A stretch of DNA of 64,000 nucleotides from Rhodococcus sp. B50 (GCF_013602415.1 NZ_WPAG02000002.1:4343480-4407479); one strand, 5' to 3'. Shown: positions 50,498 to 59,249, counted from the first letter of the stretch. Notes: generated by a model from the sequence alone, not told the origin. Made by a program: numbers and translations.

Positions 50498-51762
50498 TGA
50501 CCGAGACGGTGACAACAGGTTCTGTGGGCTCCGACGGCCCGCTCGCGGGCGTCACCGTCGTCACCCTCGAGCAGGCCGTGTCGGCACCGATGTGCACGCG
50601 TACGCTCGCGGACTTCGGCGCGCGGGTCATCAAGATCGAGAATCCCCGCGGTGGTGACTTCGCGCGCGACTACGACGACGTCGTCGGTGGCATGGCAGCC
50701 CACTTCGTGTGGGCCAACCGCGGCAAGGAATCGGTCACGCTCGACCTGAAATCGGACGACGGTCTCGCGGTGCTGCACCGGATCCTCGAGCGCTCCGACG
50801 CCCTGGTGTCGAATCTCGCGCCGGGCGCGACGGCGCGACTCGGGCTCTCACCCGACCAGCTCGAGGAACGTTATCCCGAACTGATCGCGGTCGAGATCGA
50901 CGGCTACGGTCCGGGTGGCCCGCTTTCCCACAAACGCGCCTACGACCTTCTCGTCCAGGCCGAATCGGGTGCGTGCGCGGTCACCGGTTATCCCGACATG
51001 CCCGCAAAACCCGGGCCGCCCGTTGCCGACATCACCACCGGCCTGTACTCGGCCGTGTCGATCCTCGCCCTGCTGTGCGGCAAGGAGCGGCACCGGGGCC
51101 GTGGCGGAAGCCTGTCGAAGGTGTCCGTGAGTCTGTTCGACACGATGACCGAGCTCATGGGATATCCGCTGACCTACACGCGTTATTCCGGGGTGAATCA
51201 GCAGCCGCTGGGCATGTCGTCGCCGGCCGTCTCGCCCTACGGGTCGTACCGCACCGCGGACGAGCAGGTGGTCGTGCTCGGCACCACCAACGACCGGGAA
51301 TGGCAGCGACTCGCACGGGAGATCATCGAACGCGACGACCTCGCCGACGACGAGCGCTTCCGCTCCAACGCCGGTCGCTGCGAACACCGCGCCGTGCTCG
51401 ACGAGGCCATCGCGCAGTGGTGCGCCCGGCATCCTCTCACACACATCCAGAAGATCGCCGACGAGGCCGGTATCGGCAATTCGCGGTACAACCTGCCCAG
51501 CGACGTGATCGCACATCCGCAGCTGCAGGCCCGCGACCGCTGGCGCGAAGTCGCGACCCCCAACGGTCCGATCGAGGCGTTGCTTCCCCCGCCGGTCGTC
51601 GCGGGGTTCGAACTGCCCATGGGTGCGGTACCGGGGCTCGGCGAGCACACCGACGCGGTGTTGCAGGACTTCGGGATCACCCGCGACGAGATCGCGCGGC
51701 TGCGTGAATCCGGCGCGATCGGCCCCGCATACCGCGCACCCGGTAGGGAGGCGACCGGATGA
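50497..51762 (+). CDS. CaiB/BaiF family CoA-transferase
   Basis: 421 residues, full length. EQAVSAPMCTRTLADFGARVIKIE near 27, RGKESVTLDLKS near 75, and the catalytic Asp in VSVSLFDTMTE near 217. Transfers CoA from an acyl-CoA to the entering carboxylic acid, and could replace ATP-dependent activation for this operon. ATG overlaps the SDR stop; the next ATG overlaps its own stop (ATGA). Confidence 0.93.
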   Translation: MTETVTTGSVGSDGPLAGVTVVTLEQAVSAPMCTRTLADFGARVIKIENPRGGDFARDYDDVVGGMAAHFVWANRGKESVTLDLKSDDGLAVLHRILERSDALVSNLAPGATARLGLSPDQLEERYPELIAVEIDGYGPGGPLSHKRAYDLLVQAESGACAVTGYPDMPAKPGPPVADITTGLYSAVSILALLCGKERHRGRGGSLSKVSVSLFDTMTELMGYPLTYTRYSGVNQQPLGMSSPAVSPYGSYRTADEQVVVLGTTNDREWQRLAREIIERDDLADDERFRSNAGRCEHRAVLDEAIAQWCARHPLTHIQKIADEAGIGNSRYNLPSDVIAHPQLQARDRWREVATPNGPIEALLPPPVVAGFELPMGAVPGLGEHTDAVLQDFGITRDEIARLRESGAIGPAYRAPGREATG

Positions 51763-52580
51763 GCGCCGACACCCTCCTCGTCGACGACCGCGACGGGGTC
51801 CGGACCCTCACGTTGAACCGGCCGCATCGCAAGAACGCGATCGACGGTCCGCTGTGGCAGGAGCTGCACGACGTGCTCGTCGACACCGCCGATGACCCGG
51901 GCGTGCGAGTCCTCGTCGTCACCGGCGCGGCCGGCGCGTTCTGCTCGGGCGCCGATATCGCGAACCCCGCTGTCGCGCACCCGTTGCGCAAGCTGCGGAA
52001 GCTCACGGATGTCGCGTTGCTACTGCACGAACTGCCCGTCCCCACCGTCGCGAAGGTCGACGGCGTCGCCTACGGCGCCGGCTGGAACCTGGCGCTGGGA
52101 TGCGACCTGGTGGTCGCGACACCGCGCTCGACCTTCTCGCAGATCTTCGTGAAAAGGGGACTGTCACCCGATCTCGGCGGTACCTGGTTGCTGCCGAGGC
52201 TCGTCGGTCTGCAGCAGGCGAAACGACTGGCGTTGCTGGCCGAGGCCGTCGACGCCGACGAGGCACACCGACTCGGCCTGGTGACCTGGGTGGAATCCGA
52301 AGAGGGCATCGACGCGTTCGTCGGTGATCTCTGTGCTCGGCTGGCGGCCGGGCCACCCGTCGCTCTGGCACAGACCAAGGCATTGCTCAACGAAGCCGTC
52401 GACCGCGGCCTGCGGGATGCCCTCGCCGGTGAGGCGCGTGCTCAAGCGGTCAACTTCGGAACCGTCGATGCGCCCGAGGCGTTCCGGGCCTTCGCGGAGA
52501 AACGCGAGGCCCACTTCACCGGCAGGTGGGCGCTGAATCCGGAACCACAGACTACGAGTGGAGAAGAAGTACATGCGTGA
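51759..52580 (+). CDS. Crotonase, PaaG-like isomerase type
   Basis: 273 residues. Oxyanion hole: FCSGADIAN and GVAYGAGWNL. The hydratase glutamates are replaced by Asn (GAGWN) and Phe (QIFV), while Asp in GLSPDLGGTWLLPRLVG matches the isomerase base of PaaG-type enzymes. A delta3-delta2-enoyl-CoA isomerase or similar double-bond shift is predicted instead of hydration. Overlaps the thiolase gene by 8 bases. Confidence 0.88.
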   Translation: MSADTLLVDDRDGVRTLTLNRPHRKNAIDGPLWQELHDVLVDTADDPGVRVLVVTGAAGAFCSGADIANPAVAHPLRKLRKLTDVALLLHELPVPTVAKVDGVAYGAGWNLALGCDLVVATPRSTFSQIFVKRGLSPDLGGTWLLPRLVGLQQAKRLALLAEAVDADEAHRLGLVTWVESEEGIDAFVGDLCARLAAGPPVALAQTKALLNEAVDRGLRDALAGEARAQAVNFGTVDAPEAFRAFAEKREAHFTGRWALNPEPQTTSGEEVHA

Positions 52581-53715
52581 AGCAGTCATCGTCGAGGCCG
52601 TCCGCACCCCGGTCGGCAAGCGCAACGGGGGATTGGCGGGCGAGCATCCGGCGGATCTGTCGGCGCACGTCCTGCAGGCGCTCGCCGAGCGCGCGGGGAT
52701 CGATCCGGCGGTCGTCGACGACGTCGTGTGGGGCTGTGTCTCGCAGGTGGGAGACCAGTCGAGCAACATCGGCCGGTACTCGGTTCTCGCGGCCGGCTGG
52801 CCCGAGTCGATCCCGGGCACCACGATCAACCGGGCGTGCGGATCGAGCCAGCAGGCGCTCGACTTCGCCGCGCAGGCGGTGATGTCCGGGCAGCAGGATG
52901 TGGTCGTTGCCGGCGGCGTCGAGGTGATGAGCCGCGTGCCGCTGGGTTCGGCGCGCGCCTCGGGGCAGCCGTACGGGCCGAAGGCACTGGCCCGCTACGA
53001 CGGTTTCTCGTTCAACCAGGGCATCTCGGCCGAGAAGATCGCCCGCAAGTGGGGCTTCTCCCGTACCCGCCTCGACGAGTTCTCGGTGCTCTCGCACGAG
53101 CGGGCCGCCGACGCGCTGGACCGCGGTGCGTTCGACGCGCAGATCGTTCCGGTGCCGACCGACGCGGGTGTGGTGTCGGTGGACGAAGGGGTGCGGCGGG
53201 GGTCGACCGTCGAGAAGCTGGCCGGACTGAAACCGGCCTTCGACGAGGACGGTGTCATCCACGCCGGCAATTCGTCGCAGATCTCCGACGGTGCGGCCGC
53301 ACTGCTGGTCACGACGCCGGAGAAGGCCCGTGAGCTCGGGCTCACCCCGCTGGTCCGGTACCGGGCGGGTGTGGTCGCCGGTGCCGACCCCGTACTCATG
53401 CTGACCGGACCCATCCCCGCGACGGAGAAGGCCCTCGCGAAGGCGGGTATCGCCTTGGGAGAGGTCGGTGTCTTCGAAGTGAACGAGGCCTTCGCGTCGG
53501 TGCCGCTGGCGTGGCTGGCCGAGACGGGAGCCGATCCGGAGAAGATGAATCCGCTCGGCGGGGCGATCGCGCTCGGTCATCCGCTCGGCGGTTCGGGTGC
53601 GGTGTTGATGACCCGGATGATCCATCACATGCGTGATCAGGGCCTTCGCTTCGGCCTTCAGACGATGTGCGAGGGCGGGGGCACTGCCAATGCGACCGTC
53701 GTCGAACTGATGTGA
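52573..53715 (+). CDS. Thiolase (acetyl-CoA acetyltransferase family)
   Basis: 380 residues with all active-site blocks: INRACGSSQQAL (nucleophile Cys near 89), NEAFASVPLAW, GGAIALGHPLGGSGA and TMCEGGG (second Cys). RBS GGAGAAG before ATG 52573. Performs the thiolytic step at the end of the seven-gene operon. A second thiolase at 29451 serves the ligase operon, so the two likely handle different chain lengths or branches. Confidence 0.94.
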   Translation: MREAVIVEAVRTPVGKRNGGLAGEHPADLSAHVLQALAERAGIDPAVVDDVVWGCVSQVGDQSSNIGRYSVLAAGWPESIPGTTINRACGSSQQALDFAAQAVMSGQQDVVVAGGVEVMSRVPLGSARASGQPYGPKALARYDGFSFNQGISAEKIARKWGFSRTRLDEFSVLSHERAADALDRGAFDAQIVPVPTDAGVVSVDEGVRRGSTVEKLAGLKPAFDEDGVIHAGNSSQISDGAAALLVTTPEKARELGLTPLVRYRAGVVAGADPVLMLTGPIPATEKALAKAGIALGEVGVFEVNEAFASVPLAWLAETGADPEKMNPLGGAIALGHPLGGSGAVLMTRMIHHMRDQGLRFGLQTMCEGGGTANATVVELM

Positions 53716-53815
53716 TCCAGGCGGAAACATATATGTGATGAGACCCTTGTCACACTCGGGAAAATGACCTAATGTGCGTTCAGTAGGTTGTTCTTCTTCA
53801 ACGAAGTGAGGGGCT

Positions 53816-54418
53816 TTGTCCCAACGTGCATACGACACTCTCCTCGCCAGAGGTGAGGATCGCAGGGAGCTGATTCTCAGCGTCGCCCAGCGGTTTCTGG
53901 CGCGGAACGGGTGGCGGAGCACGAGCCTCGCCCAGATCGCCCGGGAAGCAGGATTGACCCCGGCAGGGTTGCTGCACCACTTCGAGTCGAAGGACCAGTT
54001 GTTGCACGCGGTGCTCGACGCCCGCGACAACGACGACGACGCTCGTGTGGATCGGACGGGAGATCTCGTCGATCAGCTCAGGAAACTCCCGAAGCGTTTC
54101 GAGGAGTCGCCCGAACTGGTCGGAATGTATGCGGTGCTTCTCATCGAGAACCTGGAACCGGATGCTCCTCTGCACGATCGCCTACTCGGGCGGTATCAAG
54201 CGGCTCTCGACGCGGTCGAAGCCGGCATCCGGCGTGGACAACACGCCGGGCGATACCGAACGGATGTGGACCCAGCCGTCAAAGCGGTGGAGATCGTCGC
54301 TTTCCTGAATGGAATGGAAACCTCATGGCTGCTCGATCGTTCGCTCCCACTGACCGCAATATTCGAGGACTTCATACAGTCGCTCGAGCAACAGCTCATG
54401 CCCGCCGTCACATCCTGA
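53816..54418 (+). CDS. TetR-family regulator
   Basis: 200 residues; HTH at about 18-62 (SLAQIAREAGLTPAGLLHHFESKDQLL). TTG start with GTGAGGGG just upstream. Close to the RutR/AcrR type with a helical ligand domain. The 100-base promoter region contains no GAGAAT operator. Its target is not clear: it follows the seven-gene operon by 100 bases and overlaps the next gene. Confidence 0.88.
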   Translation: MSQRAYDTLLARGEDRRELILSVAQRFLARNGWRSTSLAQIAREAGLTPAGLLHHFESKDQLLHAVLDARDNDDDARVDRTGDLVDQLRKLPKRFEESPELVGMYAVLLIENLEPDAPLHDRLLGRYQAALDAVEAGIRRGQHAGRYRTDVDPAVKAVEIVAFLNGMETSWLLDRSLPLTAIFEDFIQSLEQQLMPAVTS

Positions 54419-54924
54419 GAAGAAGGGTCGCGCTCGTCGCTCCTCGTGTAGCGGACGCCGTTCGCTACACCGGCGGATGGCTGTACGACCAGGTTGCAGC
54501 AGGTTGGGAAGTGGTGGTCGTCGTTCCGCAGAGTTCCGATCTGCGTCCGTTCGAGATCCTCGGTGCTACCAAGGCGGTCGACCTCGAGTCTGCTCTGAGC
54601 TCTGCGACCTACGGCCCGATGCCCGATATGGTCGCCGTCGCAGGCGATCTCTATGCCTCCGACGAACGGATACGAAACGGTGTGCTCGAGGCGATCTCGG
54701 ACGGTCCCACCACGGTCGCGCTGTGGGGTGAGACGGTCCCTTCCGAACTCGACTCGCGCATCGTGCCGCTGCAGCATCGGCTGAGCCGCGCGGCCCAGGT
54801 CTTCAAGTCGCATGCCCTCGCCGCTGCCGCAGCACCGGCGACCGCGGTCGGCGTCACCGAATCGTTCCGCACCGGAGGTGCCGACGCGCTCCGCATGCGC
54901 GGCCACCTCGTCTCCATGGCCTGA
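54325..54924 (+). CDS. Hypothetical protein, Rossmann-like (start uncertain)
   Basis: The clear core runs from about 54415: RVALVAPRVADAVRYTGGWLYDQVAAGWEVVVVV, then residues forming alternating strands and helices, suggesting an alpha/beta sensor or regulatory fold. ATG 54325 gives a 94-base overlap with the TetR gene; a non-standard CTG or ATC near 54412-54415 would give a more natural N-terminus. Similar actinobacterial proteins exist, with no known function. Co-transcribed with the TetR gene. Confidence 0.6.
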   Translation: MAARSFAPTDRNIRGLHTVARATAHARRHILRRRVALVAPRVADAVRYTGGWLYDQVAAGWEVVVVVPQSSDLRPFEILGATKAVDLESALSSATYGPMPDMVAVAGDLYASDERIRNGVLEAISDGPTTVALWGETVPSELDSRIVPLQHRLSRAAQVFKSHALAAAAAPATAVGVTESFRTGGADALRMRGHLVSMA

Positions 54925-54941
54925 GTACCGCTCGAACGACC

Positions 54942-54977
54942 GTGGCCCCGGCCTCCGGTTTCGGAGGCCGGGGCCAC
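54942..54977. terminator. Hairpin terminator between convergent genes
   Basis: GTGGCCCCGGCCTCCG (54942-54957) and its exact complement (54962-54977) form a 16-base stem with a 4-base loop, 18 bases after the hypothetical gene and 109 before the end of the convergent MDR gene. Confidence 0.78.
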
Positions 54978-55085
54978 AGTCTCAGTTCCACAGGAGAATC
55001 GAGTCGCGTGCCGATCCCGGCGCGCCGAACCGGGGTTCGCTCGGCGTGTAGGACGGGTAGGGCTCGGTTCGGCGCGCGAGGGCGG

Positions 55086-56084
55086 TCAACGGGTCATATC
55101 GATGACGACCTTCCCGACCGCTCGTCCGTCGGCGACGTGACGAAGCGCCCGCGCGGCGTCCTCGAGAGAATAGTCCGCGCCGACGTGCGGAACCGCCGTG
55201 CCGGAGACGAGCAGTTCCACGAGTTCTGCCTCGTTCCGCCGGTACTCCTCCGGATCGAGATCCTGGAACTGGAAACCCATGATCCGGATCCCCTTGACCA
55301 GAACGAGATTCAATGGGATGCGGGGAATCGATCCGGACGCGTACCCGATGGTGACGAAGCGTCCCCCGCGGGCGAGCGACCGGAGCGCCGGCTCCGAGAG
55401 CTCACCACCCACCGGATCGACGACGACGTCGGCTCCCTCCGGCAGCGCGCTCTTCAGGGCTGAACGCAGGTCGCTCGTCCGGTGGTCGATCGTGTGCGCG
55501 GCACCGTAGGACGACGCGACCGCGAGCTTGTCGGCCGACGAGGCGACTGCTGTGACCGACGCGCCCAGTGCCACACCGAGTTGCACGGCCGCCAGACCGA
55601 CTCCACCACCGGCTCCGAGCACGACGAGTTGCTCACCCGGCTGTAGGCACGCCACCGACCGGAGTGTGTGATAGGCCGTCCGGTGCGCCACTCCGAAGGA
55701 CGCGGCGGTCCGGTCGTCGATCCCGTCCGGGGTCTTCTTCAGGGACGTCGTGGGAGCGACCACCTCGTCGGCGAACGCTCCGACCAGTCCGGTGCCGGTG
55801 ACGCGGTCGCCGACCGATATTCCGTTCGCATCGTCCGCGATCTCGACGACGGTACCCGCGTACTCACTGCCCGGAACAAAGGGTGGCGGCACGCTGATCT
55901 GGTACTTGTTCGCCACGAGAAGGACGTCGGGGAAGTTCACCGCCGCTGCCCCCACTCGCACCCGGACCTGCCCGGGCGCGAGTGGGGATGACGGCCGCGA
56001 CTCCATCCGCAGGGATTCGGGTTCCCCGTATTCGGTGCAGACGACGGCGCGAACGGTGCTCGTCGGCTCTGCCGGGGCGGTCAC
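55086..56084 (-). CDS. Zinc-free MDR: NADPH:quinone-oxidoreductase-like
   Basis: 332 residues. The MDR fold lacks zinc ligands (VGAAAVNFPDVLLVANKYQ) and has AGGGVGLAAVQLGVALGA in the NADPH domain, as in quinone oxidoreductases and enoyl reductases (Qor/Nqo-like). Reduces an alpha,beta-unsaturated carbonyl or quinone. GTG start overlaps the crotonase stop (GTGA). Last gene of the operon that begins at 59192: ACAD10/11-like, kinase, crotonase, MDR. Confidence 0.88.
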   Translation of the reverse strand: MTAPAEPTSTVRAVVCTEYGEPESLRMESRPSSPLAPGQVRVRVGAAAVNFPDVLLVANKYQISVPPPFVPGSEYAGTVVEIADDANGISVGDRVTGTGLVGAFADEVVAPTTSLKKTPDGIDDRTAASFGVAHRTAYHTLRSVACLQPGEQLVVLGAGGGVGLAAVQLGVALGASVTAVASSADKLAVASSYGAAHTIDHRTSDLRSALKSALPEGADVVVDPVGGELSEPALRSLARGGRFVTIGYASGSIPRIPLNLVLVKGIRIMGFQFQDLDPEEYRRNEAELVELLVSGTAVPHVGADYSLEDAARALRHVADGRAVGKVVIDMTR

Positions 56085-56860
56085 TGCCCCTGCCAGACCG
56101 GCGCCCGCTTCTCCATGAACGCGGTGGCGCCTTCCTTGGCGTCGTTGCTGGTGAAGACGACCGACTGCCAATGCGAGAGTCGCTCGCCGGCGCGCTCGGG
56201 ATCGGCTTGGGTCAGCCGGACGAGTTCTTTCACCGCCGACAGGCCGAGCGGGGCGTTCGCCGCGACCCGCCGTGCGTAGTCGAGTGCGGTATTCAGCACC
56301 TCGCCGGGCGCGACCACCGCGTTGATCAGTCCGAGTTCGTAGCCGCGCTGCGCCGGGATCGTGTCGCCCATCAGGGTCAGTTCGAGCGCTGCCCCGACCG
56401 GGATGCGGGTGCCGATGGCGGTGCCGCCACCGGCAGGGAAGAGGCCGCGCTTCACCTCCGGTAGACCGAACTTCGCCTCCGAGGACGCCACGATGATGTC
56501 GGCACCGAGGAGAAGTTCGAGCCCGCCGCCGACGGCGCTGCCGTTGGCGGCGCCGATGACGGGAACGGTGAGTTCGCCCTTGGACAGTCGTGCATATCCG
56601 GCGGCTTCGTCGGAGTCGGTGCCGATGTCCTCACCTTCTGCGAATGCACGGAGGTCCATGCCGGCGCAGAACGCCCGGTCGCCCGTGCCGGTGAGCACGA
56701 TCGCCCGGATCTCCGGATCCGCTTCGGCCCGGAGAGCTGCGGCACCTATACCTCGGATCACGGCGCCGTTGAGGGCATTACGCGCCTCGGGCCGGTCGAT
56801 GCGGAGGACGAGCACCGGTCCGTGCCGTTCCTCCACCAGTCCTTCCACGACAGTTGTCAT
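56081..56860 (-). CDS. Enoyl-CoA hydratase (canonical active site)
   Basis: 259 residues. Unlike the other three crotonases in the window, both catalytic glutamates are in place: Glu in AVGGGLELLLGAD and Glu in FGLPEVKRGL. Oxyanion hole FCAGMDLRAF. A true syn-hydratase of 2-enoyl-CoA is predicted. It follows the kinase gene by 11 bases in the same operon. ATG 56860. Confidence 0.92.
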   Translation of the reverse strand: MTTVVEGLVEERHGPVLVLRIDRPEARNALNGAVIRGIGAAALRAEADPEIRAIVLTGTGDRAFCAGMDLRAFAEGEDIGTDSDEAAGYARLSKGELTVPVIGAANGSAVGGGLELLLGADIIVASSEAKFGLPEVKRGLFPAGGGTAIGTRIPVGAALELTLMGDTIPAQRGYELGLINAVVAPGEVLNTALDYARRVAANAPLGLSAVKELVRLTQADPERAGERLSHWQSVVFTSNDAKEGATAFMEKRAPVWQGQ

Positions 56861-56871
56861 CGCAGACCCCT

Positions 56872-57894
56872 TCAGCCCTTGTAGTCCGTCGACTCGGCGA
56901 GATCGGCAGCCGACTTCATGAGATTGGTGATGACCGGTCCGTAGGACTGCAGCTTGGGATCGTCGCCGGCCCGCTGGAAGCCCTGTTCGAGGACGATGGC
57001 GAGCTTCCACTTGGCGAGGATCAGGTAGTAGTCGATGTCGTCGACCTGGCGGCCGGAGACCTCGGCGTAGTGCGCGAGCATCTGCGCACGACCGGGCATT
57101 CCGGTGAGGTCGACGTAGCTGACCGCACTGTCCTCGTTCGCGCTCGTGTCCTCGGGCCAGTTCATGAGCATCCAGCCGAGGTCGAGCTTCGGGTCGCCGA
57201 CGGTGCCCATCTCCCAGTCGACGAGTGCCGCGAGCTTCGCGGGGGCGCCGTGCTCGAACATCACGTTGGCGAACTGGTAGTCGCCGTGCATCAGACCCGG
57301 GATGTAGTCGAGCGGACGGTGGGTCTCGAGCCACTTCGTCGCGACGTCCATGCCCTCGATCTCGCGGGCCTTGATCCGTTCGAAGAAACGGGTCCACCGG
57401 CTCACCTGCCGGTCGTGGAAGCCCTCGGGGCGTCCCAGATCCTGCAGGCCCTGCGCCTTCCAATCCACCTTCGACAGCAGGGCGATGCCCTCGGCGAGCT
57501 GGTAGGCCAGGCCGGCGCGGGCGTCGAGATCGGTGTCGAAGGGTGCGGGCCAGGTGCCGCGATGGTCCATCGGCGACCATCCGTCGACGTGGCCCATGAG
57601 GTAGAAGGAACGGCCGAGGACGGACATGTCCTCGCATGCGGCAACGGCTTTCGTGTGTGGGACGTCGGTTCCGTCCAGTCCCTGGATGATGCGCCATTCG
57701 CGCATGATCCCGCTGTCACGGTCGGCCGGCGCACCGGCCGGAGGGATGCGAATGACGCACGTGAAGTCGTCGCGCGTGAGCTTGTAGATCTCGTTCTGTG
57801 TACCGCCGGAGAGGTATTTCGCGTCGAGCGGCGCGCCCTTGCCGGGCAGGCCCTGCTCGTCCATCCATTCGGCGAGACGCTCGGTGTCGATCAC
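56872..57894 (-). CDS. APH-type phosphotransferase paired with ACAD (ACAD10/11-, LvaA-like)
   Basis: 340 residues with the kinase fold of aminoglycoside phosphotransferases: ATP-loop GGTQNEIYKL at 30-39, the HGDYQFAN catalytic loop (Asp205, Asn210) at 203-210, and metal-binding D226-W-E. In ACAD10/ACAD11 and in the Pseudomonas LvaA/LvaC system such a kinase phosphorylates a 4-hydroxyacyl-CoA, which a linked ACAD then converts. Here the two parts are separate genes overlapping by 4 bases (GTGA). Function by analogy, not proof. Confidence 0.87.
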   Translation of the reverse strand: MIDTERLAEWMDEQGLPGKGAPLDAKYLSGGTQNEIYKLTRDDFTCVIRIPPAGAPADRDSGIMREWRIIQGLDGTDVPHTKAVAACEDMSVLGRSFYLMGHVDGWSPMDHRGTWPAPFDTDLDARAGLAYQLAEGIALLSKVDWKAQGLQDLGRPEGFHDRQVSRWTRFFERIKAREIEGMDVATKWLETHRPLDYIPGLMHGDYQFANVMFEHGAPAKLAALVDWEMGTVGDPKLDLGWMLMNWPEDTSANEDSAVSYVDLTGMPGRAQMLAHYAEVSGRQVDDIDYYLILAKWKLAIVLEQGFQRAGDDPKLQSYGPVITNLMKSAADLAESTDYKG

Positions 57895-59192
57895 AGGTTC
57901 CCCACTTCGAGTTCGATGTAGTCGGCGTACTTCTTCCGGGCTTCTTCCTGCTTCTTCGGGATCCACTCCGACGGCCACATGTCGTCGACGGGGCTGTAGT
58001 CGCGCAGGACCTGCTTGGCGACGGTGGTCTTGTGGACCTCGGTCGGCCCGTCGGCCAGACCCATCACCGCGGCCCCGTGGATCATCTTGAAGAACGGCAT
58101 CTCGTTGGTGACGCCGAGCGCACCGTGCACCTGCATGGCGCGCCATGCGATGTCGTGGAGCACGGTGGGCATGATGATCTTCGCCGTCGCGATGTCCTTG
58201 CGGACCTTCTTGTAGTCGTTGTACTTGTCGATCTTCCACGCGGTGTTGAGCACGAACAGGCGGAACTGTGCGAGCTGCGCGTAGGAGTCGGCGATGTAGC
58301 CCTGCACGGCCTGCTTGTCGGCGAGGCGGCTGCCGGCCGTCTCGCGGCTCAGGGCGCGCTCACACATCATGTCCAGCGCCTTCTGGGCGAGGCCGATGGT
58401 GCGCATCGCATGGTGGATGCGACCGCCACCGAGTCGCACCTGCGCGGCGGCGAACGCCTGACCCTCCTCGCCGAGGAGCGCGTCGGCGGGCACACGCACG
58501 TTGTCGTAGTGGATGAGCGCGTGGGTGCCGTCGTTCATCGGTTCCCCGTAGAGGCCGACGTTGCGCACGATGTTCACGCCCGGGGTGTCGGTGGGGACGA
58601 GGAACATCGACGTGCCCTTGTACACGGGGACGTCGGGATCCGTCACGACCATGACGATGAGGAACTCGGCCGTCCGGGCGTTGGAGGAGAAGAACTTCCA
58701 TCCGTCGATCACCCAGTGGTCGCCGTCCTTGACCGCACGGCAACGGAACTGGGCGGGATCGGCACCACCCTGCGGTTCGGTCATCGAATACGAGGAGAAC
58801 ACCTCGCCGTCGAGCAGGGGCTGCAGGTAGCGCTCCTTCTGCTCGGGAGTGCCGAAGTGGGCGATGATCTCGGCGTTACCGGTATCGGGTGCCTGACAAC
58901 CGAACACGATCGGTGCCCACGACGAGCGCCCGAGGATCTCGTTGAGCAACGCCAGCTTGAGCTGTCCGTATCCCTGGCCGCCGAGTTCGGGGCCGAGATG
59001 GGTGGCCCACAGGCCCTCCGCGCGGACCTTCTCCTTGAGGGGGTCGATGGCCTTGCGGCGGAGTCCGTCGAGAGGGACGAACTGTTCGTGTTCCCATACG
59101 AGATCGAGCGGCTCGACCTCCTCGCGCACGAACGCATCGGCCCAGTCCAGCTTCTTCTGGTACTCGGGCTCGGTTTCGAAGTCCCAGGCCAT
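57891..59192 (-). CDS. ACAD10/11-like acyl-CoA dehydrogenase
   Basis: 433 residues, longer than typical ACADs because of loops near the C-terminus. CQAPDTGNAEIIAHFGTPEQKERYL near 98, SYSMTEPQGGADPAQF near 130 and the C-terminal GLADGPTEVHKTTVAKQVL are the signature of the ACAD10/ACAD11 branch (GLADGPxEVH instead of EGTSEIQ). With the overlapping kinase it would remove a 4-phospho group and give a 3- or 4-unsaturated acyl-CoA. First gene of a four-gene operon, with GGAAGGGAGG before ATG 59192 and a double operator upstream. Confidence 0.9.
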   Translation of the reverse strand: MAWDFETEPEYQKKLDWADAFVREEVEPLDLVWEHEQFVPLDGLRRKAIDPLKEKVRAEGLWATHLGPELGGQGYGQLKLALLNEILGRSSWAPIVFGCQAPDTGNAEIIAHFGTPEQKERYLQPLLDGEVFSSYSMTEPQGGADPAQFRCRAVKDGDHWVIDGWKFFSSNARTAEFLIVMVVTDPDVPVYKGTSMFLVPTDTPGVNIVRNVGLYGEPMNDGTHALIHYDNVRVPADALLGEEGQAFAAAQVRLGGGRIHHAMRTIGLAQKALDMMCERALSRETAGSRLADKQAVQGYIADSYAQLAQFRLFVLNTAWKIDKYNDYKKVRKDIATAKIIMPTVLHDIAWRAMQVHGALGVTNEMPFFKMIHGAAVMGLADGPTEVHKTTVAKQVLRDYSPVDDMWPSEWIPKKQEEARKKYADYIELEVGNL

Positions 59193-59212
59193 TGCGCCTC
59201 CCTTCCATCGGT

Positions 59213-59249
59213 GAGAATATCTATCTCGATACCAAGAATCTCATTCTTG
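59213..59249. promoter_or_regulatory. Tandem regional operator, ACAD10/11-like / VOC intergenic region
   Basis: GAGAATatcTATCTC (59213-59227; 10 of 12) and AAGAATctcATTCTT (59234-59248; 10 of 12, itself a perfect palindrome extending to CAAGAATctcATTCTTG) are spaced 21 bases. They lie 21-56 bases before the ACAD start and 47 before the VOC start. Confidence 0.75.

Noticed and set aside
18943..59192. Cholesterol catabolic cluster (KstR regulon)
   Set aside because: No kstD, hsaA-D, mce4 or KstR box seen; the shared operator has a different sequence. The ACAD pairs and HSD10-like SDR are only analogous.
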